Of a DNA stretch of 64,000 bases, positions 33,656 to 45,100 are shown in pieces (positions within the stretch are counted from its first letter, which is position 1; each line of letters starts with the position of its first letter). The position numbers and the translations under genes were made by a program. This stretch comes from Cryptomeria japonica (Eukaryota; Streptophyta; Pinopsida; Cupressales; Cupressaceae): positions 694,162,083 through 694,226,082 of the forward strand of contig NC_081412.1 of the NCBI RefSeq assembly GCF_030272615.1. Reading direction: 5' to 3'. A model generated the notes under the pieces. The model saw nothing but the letters and a program-made list of their open reading frames with translations, did not search any database and had not been told where the DNA came from.

Positions 33656-36600
33656 ATTGGACATCTCATTGTTTCAAAACACATTGCCTTTTCTGATAAC
33701 GATATTTCCCCTGATAAGCTCCCTCATAATGATCCTTTACATCTTGAAGTCTTTGTCCATAATTGCAAGATCCGATGAGTCTTGATAGATGGCGGAGCAG
33801 GTCTTAACATCTATACCTTGAGAGTAGTCATTGGTCTTGGTTATATAGAAAATGACATTAATTCTTCTAGAAGAATAACAATCAAAGCATATGATGATGC
33901 TAAGTGCCCATCTAAAGGGGTAATTTCATTGCCTATTACAGTAGGTCCAGTGATAGAAAACACTTTCCTGTAGGTCCTAGACCTCGATCTCCCTTACAAT
34001 ATGATTCTTAGCCGTCCGTGGATCCATGCAATGAAAGCAGTTCCATCTACTTATCATCAGTGTTTAAAATATCCTTACAATGGGACTGAGATAACAACTC
34101 CAGGAGATCGTAATCCATTTCAATTTTGTGCTAATCTAAAGGATTCCCTGCAGCAACAAGTCCTAGTCAATAGAGAGGCCCACTCACATAATTCTATGGA
34201 TCCTAATAAGTTGTTAGATGTTGTCAAAGGAAAATTGAAGATACATGACCAAGGATGTGGAGAGTATTCAATGGCTCAAACATTCCTCATTGGGAATTTA
34301 CCAATATCTCCAAAATCACATGGCAAACCACATTTGTTGCAAAAGGAACCTAAGACAGTCATTCAATATCAGCCCCCCACTATATTTACAAAATGGGGTG
34401 AACTTAACAAGGAAACTTTGGATGATGATGTAATAGATTGGCTTTATAAGGATCAAACTGATACACCACCTGTCAAATTGCCAGTGGAGTAGTATGGAAA
34501 AGGGTTTACTATAATGCAGAAAAAGGGATATGATGGCTATAGTGGTTTGGGCCCTGACAAGAAAGGAAGACTAGAACCTATTATACCTAAGATGCGACAT
34601 CCAACTTTAGGGTTAGGTTTTGTACCATTGCAAATTGAAACCTCATCTACCAAAGTGACCACATGTGGAAAGGGGCATGACTCTAATGATGAAACAACAC
34701 CTGAGGATATCCAACCTAAAATTGATTCCAATGAATGGGAGTGGAGTTCCTTTTCTTCTAGCTACTATGCCCTTGAAAATGTTTTCCTTGACCCTGATGA
34801 TTTGCCCATGGAAGACAAACATGAAATAACTCCCCCTCCCAAAATGTGTCCTAATGCTTGGATAGAGTCATTCTGGGACCCAAGCTCCAAATCAGATACA
34901 AGCAGTTCAGACAGTGATACCACGAACATTTTTATCCTAACCATCTCAGCCATAACTCTCCCTGAAACCAATGATGACATGCCCCTTGTCTATCCACAGC
35001 TTATCCAACATGACCAACAAGAACCACTCAAATTGGATTGTTTTCAAAATGATGAAGCAATTGCAGAATTCCTTGGACTATGGGAAGGCATACCACAAGG
35101 TGATCATAAGGCAGGGTTTTCTATTGATTTAGATTCCACAACATATTTTGGGGAGTCAACTCCATCTTCTAGTCATAAAAATGAAAAAGAAAAAGAAAAA
35201 GTAAAAAATCAAAAGAATGGGTCTTTGAGTGAAAATTGTAAGGCACTCTCTAATCATGGAAAAGTAAAAATAAAAGACGTACCTGCGGGTGAAAACCTCT
35301 CTGAGGTGCCCAAAGGTGGAAGATTGGACATACCCTCATCAAGTCAAGATAAATCAACATTGCTTGTGGAAATGACCGAAGAGATAAATTTGGGTACACC
35401 TAACAACCCTAAGGTCATTCATTTCACTACTTCTCTATCAAAATAAGAAAAGATAGATTTTGTCAATTTCTTTCTCGAGAAGAAGATCAGTTTTGCATGG
35501 TCTTATGCAGATATGCCCAACCTTGATCCAGAATTAGTCCTTCATCACTTGCCATTTAAACCAGATGCCAAGCCCATCAAACAAAAACTCAAAAGATGCA
35601 TCCCCAGGTGACTCTCTTAGTCAAAGTAGAACTCAAAAAATTATTAGATGTGGGCTTTATCAGACCAATTGATTATGCAGATTGGATTTCAAATTTGGTA
35701 CCAGTTAGAAAAGTAACTGGGGGCATCATAATCTATACGGATTTTAGGGATCTCAATAAAGAATGCCCTAAAGATGACTTTCCATTGTCGAATATAGACA
35801 TCATAGTTGACATGACTACCGGATATGAGATGCTATCATTGATGGATGGTTTTTCCAGATATAATCAAATTCACATTGCTCCAAAAGATCAACATAAGAT
35901 TGCATTCACATGTGCTTGGGGTACCTACTACTGGAATGTGATGCCCTTTGGCCTTAAAAATGCTGGAGCAACATATCAAAGAGCTATGACAACAATTTTC
36001 CATGATTTTATGCATACTTTGGTGGAAGACTATGTTGATGACCTATTATGCAAATCCGTCACAAGAGATAGTCACCTCGCCATCCTTGGCCCAATCTTTG
36101 ATCGAATGGAAACCTACAAGCTCAAACTCAACCCAAAGAAATGTGTCTTCGGTGTCACAGCCGAAAAATTATTAGGGTACATTGTTTCTCATAGAGGCAT
36201 AGAAGTAGACCCAGAAAAAGTTAAAGCAATAATGGATATGCCTCCTCCTTCCAATCTCTGTCAACTAAGAAGTCTACAAGGGAAGTTACAGTCAATCCGC
36301 CAGTTTATAGCTCACTTGGTAGACAAATGTCATCCCTTCCAACATTTATTGCATAAAGGTGTCACTTTTAAATGGATTGAGCAATGTCAATCAGTATTTA
36401 AAACTCTCAAGGATTATCTGACGTCGCCACCTATTCTAATGCCTCCTATAGCAGGGAAGCTATTCATATTGTATATCTTTGCAACTAAAATGACACTGGG
36501 AGCTCTCTTAGCCCAACAAGATAAGAAAGGCAAAGAACGGGCTATTTATTATATCAGTCAGACACTAGTGGGCTATGAACTAAATTATTCAACTATTGAA

Positions 36601-37505
36601 TGGGCATGTTTAGCAGTGGTATTTGCAACACAGAAGCTTTGACACTATATGTTAAATCATCAGACATTGCTAGTTACAAAAATTGATCCCTTGAAATACT
36701 TGCCTAGCAGGGTAGCTTTGACAGGTCACCTGGCAAAGTGGGTTATGATCTTAAGTGAGTTTGATATTGAGTACATTGAGAGAAAGGCAATAAAAGGACA
36801 AATCATAGCAGATCAACTTGCAGAGGCACCTATTCATGATGATCATCCAATGTTGACAGATTTCCCTGATGAATCAGTATTTGATCTTACTTCTTCTAAG
36901 GAATGGCAATTATACTTTGATGGATCTCACACAAAGTATGGCTCAAGAGTAGGTATATTGTTTGTCACTCCTCAAGGAGATGCTATCCCAAAGTCATATA
37001 GGATCACTTTCCATTGCACCAAAAATATTGCAGAATACAAAGCTTTGGTCACAGGACTTAGAATAGCAATCCAATGGAACATTACACATTTGCAAGTCTA
37101 TGGAGATTCCCAGTTAGTCATCTGTCAAGTGAATGATCACTATGAAACAAAAGATGAAAAGCTTCTTCCCTACAAGCATATGGTGGATTTCTTCAAGACA
37201 AAATTTATTGATATCCATTTTAGTCAAGTTCCAAGAATTCAAAACAAGTCCGCAGATGCTATGGCAACTATTGCTTCCATGTTAAATATGCCCCACAATA
37301 TGGACAGATGTGAATTTTTGGTTGAACAGTTGCTGATGCCTTCTTTTGAAATTTTGATAGCAGATGTGATGTGTGTTCTTGTTGGTCCTAATTCCCCGTG
37401 GTACAATGACATCTATCGGTATTGGAAATCCCAAACCTTACCACCTAACCTTTCCTCTAACCAACACTGAGCCTTCATACACCAAACTACCAAATATGTC
37501 ATCAT
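33656..37505 (+). pseudogene. G1 pol: protease, G-patch, RT, dual RNase H
   Basis: Continues the gag frame. Protease motif VLIDGGAGLNI near 33780. A G-patch-like segment (KKGYDGYSGLG...GRLEPI) lies at 34500-34590. Reverse transcriptase from about 35560 has IYTDFRDLNKECPKDDFPL, MPFGLKNAGATYQRAM and the catalytic YVDD near 36030. A gypsy RNase H follows (36380-36830), then a second RNase H (YFDGSHTKYGS, NIAEYKALVTGL, YGDSQLVICQV; 36900-37270) as in the Tat lineage. Stops at 33776, 33971, 34490, 35444, 36640 and 37468, plus a one-base deletion near 35590, inactivate it. Homology to G2 ends near 37505, before the integrase. Confidence 0.9.
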
Positions 37506-37920
37506 CACATAACATCCCTACACAGGCACAAAATGTGCCCACATAGATGCAGATCTTCATTTTTCCCTCCCCTGTGGGCCCCGCAATGTCCCGCAATCAA
37601 GGAAAATTCATGAAATTGAACATATGGGTTTTTGAGCTACATACCGTTGCTCCCATGTCGTCCAGTCGTCTGTAGATGCATACACATTCCCCAAGGTGAT
37701 CTACCATTAGAATGTTCGCCATCTCTCTGCAAAGGTCCTTTTTCCTGAGCAACAACTCCACTTTGGCCAGTGCAAATGAACTCTTATCCTTTTCCTTGTC
37801 TCCTATATAGATCTTTGTTAGCACCTAGATGGATGTGCATGCTCTCCATCTTATGATGGTCATGGTCTTTTGCACCTTCCAGTGCTTGTCCTTTGTGCAT
37901 CCGACCTTCAATTTTTGATC
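37506..37920 (-). other. Foreign segment replacing the G1 integrase
   Basis: About 410 bp with no match to G2 or G3; flanking homology stops near 37505 and resumes near 37925. On the minus strand a frame from about 37910 to 37600 is open except for one TAG (37827-37825, possible CAG origin). It encodes unfamiliar charged sequence (for example ALAKVELLLRKKDLCREM). A GTATGT donor-like site follows codon ACG at about 37644, and CATCTAG just before 37820 could be an acceptor. It may be a captured host gene piece; I do not recognise the gene. Confidence 0.4.
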
Positions 37921-38093
37921 CGTTTGAACCTATCATCTTCTATCATTCTTATCGATCACTTGGCCTCTTTTCTGGATTTTTCCGGCTAATTCCTCGAGAG
38001 GGCATGCATATGTCATTGTTATTGTCTAGGGAATTTTCATTATTGTTCTTTGAAACAACGCTTAGAATTGCATTGTCTCAAAGAGGGGAAAAA
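37921..38093 (+). other. G1 3' end with polypurine tract
   Basis: Matches the region just before the 3' LTRs of G2 and G3 (47500-47700). AAAGAGGGGAAAAA (38080-38093) is the polypurine tract next to the LTR. Confidence 0.8.
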
Positions 38094-39633
38094 TGTAGAC
38101 GTCTGAAAATGGTCAACGCTTGTGGAGTCATACTTTAACATTTGCACATTGCCTTATTTTAGGGTTCTTGCATCGCATAAACATTTCTTCTATGTTGCGC
38201 ACTTGGTCTTTATTATTTGCGAGAATCGAGTCCTTCTACATTCGTCATTTTTATCGCTTTCGAATTAGGTCTTGTCGATAGCAATCTTCAGTCATGATTT
38301 TGGTCAATATTATCCTGTCGCATCATGGTGCGTGCTCATTTATCATCATTTTGGACATCGTCAATCCTAATCAATGATAGAATTAGGGTTTTTTCCTCTT
38401 GTCAATCTTTCAATCATCTTTAGCTTGTTAGTAATCATTTGCGATTATCAAATTGTCAATCTCGTCATTTTGCGATCGATTCATCATTGATCCTTGTCCT
38501 TGTCAGCCTTGTCATTTTGCGATCGATTCGTCATCGATCCTTGTCCTTGTCAATCTTGTCATTTTGTGATCGATTCATCATCGATCCTTGTCCTTTTCAA
38601 TCATGTCAATTTGGATCAATTAGTCATTGTTCCTCATCAATTGGTGCCTATCAATTTGATCTTCTTGTCAATCTTGGTGAATTTGTCATTGATTTTTGTC
38701 AACCAATCTCAATCATTTATCAACATTTCTCCTTTGTCAATTAGAATCATGATTGAACCTACATTAATTTCTTGTTGTCTTGACCTAATTCCTTGTCCTC
38801 TTATTTCTAGGGTTTTATGATTTGTTCATTTAATCCTTTTCTTCTTCTTTGTGGGTTAAATAAATCTATTTATTTAGTCCTAGGTCTCTTTCATGAATTA
38901 ATTAATGGATGAAAACCTATTAATTAATTCACCTAATTTCTATTTCATCTTTTTCCTCAATTTTCTAATTTGCTAATTTCTCCTAATTCCAAATTTCTAT
39001 TTCTCCTACTTTCTTTAATTTTTCTAATATTTCCCCTAATTTCATTCCCTCATTTTCTCCTATGTTTATGCTTCCATTTGTTGCAATCATGGAGGCTATT
39101 TTCTCTCTTCCCTTTTTTCATGGGAATGGTGTTTCAATCTTTTCATAATTTGTCATACATCTTGCATAGCAACTTGTCATAATTTGTGCATAATTTGTCA
39201 TACACCTTGCATAGAAAGTGTCACACATTTGTCATAATTTTGCCATTCTTGATTTGAATTTCCTTTCAAATCTCTTCATGCTAATCTTGTCCTCTCTCCA
39301 ATTTGTCTATAAATTGGATGATTTTCTTCAATGAAAGAGGAATCAATCACATTTTCGAGTAACCTTATGCTGCGAATTTCATCTCTCAACAACTTGCTTT
39401 CCACTTGCATTTTGCACTTGTAGGTGAGATCCACATCAGATTTGAAGGTGAAAGAAGAACAATGGAGCCACATGAAGGAGATATCTACGTCATTTTGCTT
39501 TGATTTCATTTGATTTGAATATCTTGTCTTTATGTCTTCATGGATTGGATTAGGATTGCTTTCATAGCAGCTTTAGGTTTTGTGGTTGTCCTAATCGCTA
39601 TTGTTTTCATGATTTTCAATTTCCTTATCTACA
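38094..39633 (+). repeat. G1 3' LTR
   Basis: 1540 bp, TGTAGACGTC...TATCTACA, close to the 5' LTR (1527 bp) but with several substitutions and small indels. G1 is therefore not a very recent insertion. Confidence 0.92.
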
Positions 39634-39638
39634 CAAAC

Positions 39639-39992
39639 AATATAATATCCGATGCAATAACTGATTAAACATGTTGGCTTAATGCATTTATATCAATAAT
39701 AAATCATCTCCATAGCATGCCATGCTAATTTGGAAAAGATAAACCTATCTGTGTAACCCTAGATAACCCTGGACCTATTTACCGGTAAAAAAAAAATGTA
39801 AATATGAATATACCAATAATTAATTCTTCAAAACAAAGTGTCCACACGATGTCTTCAACATTGCCACGTGTCTTCCATATCATTCCAAGTGTCGGTGATC
39901 ATTATATCCTATCGGTGAACCATATACCAGTAACTGTGCTAGTTTTCAGTAGGTGTTGACATCAATGACAAAACCATACCAAAATACCAATA
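39639..39992 (-). repeat. C1 5' LTR, second segment (boundary unit 3)
   Basis: Completes the LTR begun at 26257. It ends (plus strand) in ACCAATA, a changed form of ACCAACA, then TSD GTAAT. It lacks about 43 bp around 39930 that the other copies keep; the loss lies between two GTGC repeats. Confidence 0.85.
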
Positions 39993-40170
39993 GTAATCAC
40001 CAAGAGGGATTGCTCTGGCAGATGCAGACCTATTTAGAACCAGTCTTTCTTTCTTAGGGTTGTTCTTAATTACAACCTCCCTCTTTTCTTTCAATATTTG
40101 CATCACATCCTCAAAATAAAGAATTAGGAACTTTATCTTCTCTTGAAAAGGGTGAAAGCTAGACAAAGGG
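39993..40170 (-). pseudogene. Tandem copy of ORF X fragment
   Basis: About 178 bp matching ORF X at 58625-58800 (SSFHPF, KEKREVVIKNN). It meets copia gag sequence at 40170/40171 with the same junction as at 41663/41664. This is a duplication product, not a separate gene. Confidence 0.85.
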
Positions 40171-40425
40171 TTTTGCAATCATTCTCTTCATCTTTAGCTA
40201 AGGTATTTGGAGTAGTCTGACTAGGTACAGCAGCAGTATAACCATTCTTAGTTACTTCCTAGATGTCTTTACCAATGCAATTCAGATGTGTCTCCATCCT
40301 GATCTTCCATATCCCATAGTTGGTTCCATCAAGTTTAGGACTATCCTTCTTGAAATAATTAGTAGACATTGGATCTCCTCAAGTTGTTAAACTTCTACAA
40401 AAGAGGACTATGCTTTGATACCAAT
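40171..40425 (-). pseudogene. Tandem copy of C1 gag 5' end and primer site
   Basis: Matches 26003-26256: the first ~60 codons of C1 gag, leader and TGGTATCA primer site. It shares the TAG (complement of CTAG near 40260) with C1, whereas the copy at 41664 keeps TGG. Confidence 0.85.
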
Positions 40426-41485
40426 TGTTAGGTCCCAGAGACAACTACGAGGGGGGGGTGAATCAGTTGTCTAATAAATTCAAACCAAAAATTGCTTAAC
40501 CAACTTAATGGTTAATACCGGTAAACCAGTTAAGTATGTTGGTAGACAGTGTTAACAATAAATTGCTATACCGGTAAGGATTAATGCATGAAACATAAAC
40601 ATAAAGTCATCCACAACACATAACACCAATATTTGTATGTGGAAACCCTGTAAGGGGAAAAGCCATGGTGGGAAACCTTACCCACAATTAGATGATACTA
40701 CTGCAGATAGTAAGTGTACAGAAATAGGGTTTGCACATGTAGAAAGGCCAACAACCTAGAGCTCACTGCTCAATCACAAAATGGGAGTCACACTGACTAT
40801 AGTTGAATGGCTAAATCCAATAAGAATGTACTGCACAAAATAGCATCTTTATATGCTAGATTCAATACCAGTGTAATACTAATATGCTTTTACAAAAACC
40901 TAGCTTCACCTTCAAATGATGTCTTCATGTATACCTTTGCTTAATCTCACATATACCTTCACACAACTCTTCTTCGCACTCCACACTTGATCTTACAAAT
41001 AAGATCGTACATTTATACCATAACCTAAGACCAATTTTAGTAGTTCAGCTCTACAAGATAATACAATAAAATTATTTTACAAACAATATAATATCTAATG
41101 CAATAACTGATTAAACATGTTAGCTTAATGCATTTATATCAATAATAAATCATCTCCATAGCGTGCCATGCTGATCTGGAAAAGATAAATCTGTCGGTAT
41201 AACTGTAGATAACCCTAGACCTATTTCCTGGTAAAAGCAAATATGTAAATATGAATATAGCAATGATTAATTATTCAAAACAAAGTGTCCACACGATGTC
41301 TTCAAAATTGCCAAGTGTCTTCCATATCATTCCAAGTTTTAGTGATCATTATATCCTACTGATGAACCATATACCAGTAACTGTGCAATAGTTACTTGCT
41401 TGCCAGTGAATGTTGCTAGATCTCTAAAGTGCTAGTTTTCAGTAGGTGTTGACATCAATGACAAAACCATACCAAAATACCAACA
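40426..41485 (-). repeat. C1-family LTR, boundary unit 2
   Basis: Complete 1060 bp LTR, plus-strand ends TGTTAGGTCCC and CCAACA, followed by GTAAT (41486-41490) and ORF X sequence. It is the uninterrupted LTR among the tandem boundary copies. Confidence 0.9.
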
Positions 41486-41663
41486 GTAATCACTAGGAGG
41501 GATTGCTCTGGCAGATGCAAACCTATTTAGAACCAATCTTTCTTTCTCAGGGTTGTTCTTAATTACAACCTCCCTCTTTTCTTTCAATGTTTGCATCACA
41601 TCCTCAAAATAAAGAATTAGGAACTTTATCTTCTCTTCAAAAGGGTGAAAGCTAGACAAAGGG
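41486..41663 (-). pseudogene. Second tandem copy of ORF X fragment
   Basis: Same 178 bp piece as 39993-40170, with the same break point after AGACAAAGGG on the plus strand. Confidence 0.85.
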
Positions 41664-41918
41664 TTTTGCAATCATTCTCTTCATCTTTAACTAAGGTAGT
41701 TGGAGCAGTCTAACCAGCTACAGTAGTAGTATAACCATTCTTAGTTACTTCCCAGATGTCTTTACCAGTGCAATTCAGATGTGTCTCCATCCCGATCTTC
41801 CATATTCCATAGTTGGTTCCATCAAGTTTAGGACTGTCCTTCCTGAAATAATTAGTAGACATTGGATCTCCTCAAGTTGGTAAACTTCTACAAAAGAGGA
41901 CTATGCTCTGATACCAAT
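41664..41918 (-). pseudogene. Second tandem copy of C1 gag 5' end and primer site
   Basis: Parallel to 40171-40425. This copy keeps TGG at the codon that is TAG in the other two, so it is the least decayed copy of the gag start. Confidence 0.85.
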
Positions 41919-42168
41919 TGTTAGGTCCTAGAGACAACTGAGAGGGGGGAGGGTGAATCAGGTGTCTAATAAATTCAAACCAAAAACTGCTTAACCAACT
42001 TAATGCTTAATACCAGTAAACCAGTTAAGTATGCTGGTAGATAGTGTTAATAGTAAATTGCTATACTGGTAAGGATTAATGCATGAAACATAAACATAAA
42101 GTCATCCACAAAACATAACACCAATATTTGTACGTGGAAACCCTATAAGGGGAAAAACCATGGTGGGA
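41919..42168 (-). repeat. C1-family LTR, boundary unit 1 (left piece, 249 bp duplicated)
   Basis: LTR start up to TGGTGGGA, where gypsy G2 begins. Bases 41920-42168 reappear at 57564-57812 with one difference that I can see, and the LTR then continues. Confidence 0.9.
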
Positions 42169-45100
42169 TCCAAGCTCCGAATCTGACACAAGCAGTTCGG
42201 ATAGTGACACCATAGATGTTCACATTTTTACCATGTCAGCCCTCTCTATCCTTACAACTGATGATGACATGCCCCTCATATATCCCCAACTTATCCAATA
42301 TGACCAACAAGAACCGCTCACATTGGACTATTTTCAAAATGATGAGGCAATTGCCGAATTCCTGGGACTACGGGAAGGCATACCACAGGGCGATCATAAG
42401 GCAGGATTTGTTATTGACCTGGATTCAACAGCATATTTTGGGGAGTCAACTCCCTCTTCCAGTCATGAAAAAGAACAAGAAAAAGAAAAAAATCAAAAGA
42501 ATAGATCTTTGGGTGAAAACCGTAAGGCACTCTCTGATCATACAAAAGTAAAAATAAAAGACGTACCTGCGGGTGAAAACCTTTCTAAGGCACCCAAAGG
42601 TGGAAGAGTGGACGTACCCCTATCAATTCAGGATAAATCAACACTGCTTGTGGAGATGACCGAGGAAATCAATCTGGGAACACCTGACAACCCTAAGGTC
42701 ATTCATTTTGTTGCTTCTCTATCAAAACAAGAAAAAATAGATTTTGTCAATTTCTTTCTGGAGAAGAAGATCAGTTTTGCGTGGTCCTATGCAGATATGC
42801 CTGGCCTCGATCCTAAGTTAGTTCTTCATCATTTGCCATTGAAAGCAGGTGTGAAGCCTGTCAAAAAAAAACTTAGAAAGATGCATCCTCAAGTGGCTCT
42901 TTTGGTTAAAGTGGAGCTAAAAAAATTGCTAGATGTGGGCTCCATCAGACCCATTGATTATGCAGATTGGATTTCAAATTTAGTACCAGTTAGCAAAGTA
43001 ACTGGGGGCATCAGAATCTGCACAGATTTTAGGGACCTGAATAAAGCATGCCCTAAGGATGATTTTCCATTGCCCAACATAGACATCATAGTGGATATGA
43101 CGGCTGGATATGAGATGCTTTCACTAATGGATGGTTTCTCCGGCTACAACCAAATCCGCATTGCACCTGAAGATCAACATAAGACCGCATTCACATGTGC
43201 TTGGGGCACCTATTGCTGGAATGTGATGCCCTTCGGTCTCAAAAATGCAGGTGCAACATATCAAAGAGCAATGACGACAATTTTTCATGATTTCATGCAT
43301 ACTTTGAAATAGTCATCTAGCCATCCTGGGCCCAATCTTTGATAGAATGGAGACCTACAAACTCAGACTCAATCCAAAGAAGTGTGTCTTTGGTGTTACA
43401 ACTGGCAAATTACTCAGATATATTGTTTCTCACCGAGGCATTGAGGTCGACCCCGCCAAGGTCAAAGCAATAATGGATATGCCTCCACCTTCAAACCTCC
43501 GGCAATTAAGAAGTCTACAAGGAAAGCTCCAATCAATTCGTCGCTTCATAGCTCAGTTGGTCGACAAATGTCATCCATTCTAGCATCTATTGCACAAAGG
43601 TGTCGCTTTTAAATGGACTGAGCAATGCCAATCAGCCTTTCAAGCTCTCAAAGACTATTTGCTGTCACCGCCTATTCTAATGCCTCCTATCGATGGCAAG
43701 CCATTTTTACTATATATCTCTGCAACTGAAATAGCATTAGGAGTTCTCTTGGCTCAACAAGATGGGAATGGAAAAGAAAGAGCTATTTATTATATCAGCC
43801 AGACACTGGTAGGCTATGAGCTAAATTACTCAACTATTGAAAGGGCATGCTTAGCAGTGGTATTTGCAACAGAAAAGCTCCGACATTATATGCTAAGCCA
43901 CCAAACATTGTTGGTTGCAAAAATTGATCCCTTAAAATATTTGCTTAGCCGAGCAGCTTTGACAGGTCGCCTAGCAAAATGGGTCATGATTCTCAATGAA
44001 TTTGACATTGAGTATATGGAGCGAAAGGCGATAAAAGGACAAATTATAGCAGATCAACTTGCAGATGCTCCTATTTCTGACGATCATCCCATGTTGACCG
44101 ATTTCCCAGATGAATCAGTCTTTGCTTTCACATCCTCTAATGAATGGAAGTTATACTTTGATGGGTCCCATACTAAGTTCGGGTCTGGAGCAGGTATCCT
44201 ATTTGTCACCCCTCAAGGTGACGCTATTCCCAAGTCCTATAGAATAACTTTCCACTGTACCAATAACATTGCAGAGTATGAAGCACTGGTCACAGGACTT
44301 TGAGTCGCAGTCCATTGGAACATCACACATTTGCAAGTCTATGGAGATTCTCAATGAGTCATCCGACAAGTGAATGATGACTATGAAACAAAAGATGAGA
44401 AACTTATTCCTTATAAGCACATGGTAGATTTCTTCAAGACAAAATTCACAGCTATCCATTTTAGTCAAGTGCCACGAATGCAAAACAAGTCGGCAGATGC
44501 GATGGCTACAATCGCTTCCATGTTGAATATGCCTCATAATATGGACAACTGTGAATTCTTGGTCGAACAATTGCTGGTTCCCTCTTTTGACATTCCGACA
44601 GCTGATGTGATGTGTGTTCTTGTTGGTCCCAACTCCCCATGGTACAATGACGTATATCAGTATTTGAAATCCCAAACCGTACCACCTAACCTTTCCGCTA
44701 ACCAATGCCGAGCCTTTATCCGACAAGCAGCCAAATATGTCATCATCGCTGACACCCTTTACCACCATTCCTTTGACCATACCCTCCTCAGGTGTTTGGA
44801 TTCTGACAAAGCACAAACGGCTTTACACGAGGTTCATGATGGTATATGTGGGGGCCATTTCAATGGTCTAAGCTTAGCCAAAAAGTTGATTCGTGCTGGG
44901 TATTATTGGCCCACTTTGGAAAAAGATGTTCATGATTTTGTTAAAAAGTGCTACAAGTGCCAGATCCATGGAAATTATATTCATGCACCAGCCCAAGAGC
45001 TTCATTCTGTCATATCTCCATGGCCCTTTTCTCAGTGGGGATTGGATCTTATCGGCAAGATTCACCCAACATCTGCAAATGGACACAAGTTCATTATTAC

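Larger units (their letters stand above)
26912..39633 (+). mobile_element. Gypsy element G1
   Basis: 12.7 kb Ty3/gypsy element with two LTRs and TSD CAAAC (26907-26911 and 39634-39638), inserted in the C1 5' LTR. It carries gag, protease, a G-patch-like segment, reverse transcriptase, a gypsy RNase H and a second RNase H of the type found in the plant Tat lineage. The integrase is missing and its place is taken by about 0.4 kb of unrelated sequence. Confidence 0.92.
15911..39992 (-). mobile_element. Copia element C1 with nested insertions
   Basis: Ty1/copia element in minus orientation. TSD GTAAT at 15906-15910 and 39993-39997. The internal region is 21686-26256. The 3' LTR (15911-21685) contains a 4.7 kb insertion and the 5' LTR (26257-39992) contains gypsy G1. 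Without the insertions the element is about 6.6 kb. Its 5' boundary with ORF X was later copied in tandem (39993-42168 and 57564-58624). Confidence 0.85.

Noticed and set aside
44199-44816. 205-codon minus-strand ORF
   Set aside because: Antisense to the G2 RNase H and integrase frames, which carry clear motifs.
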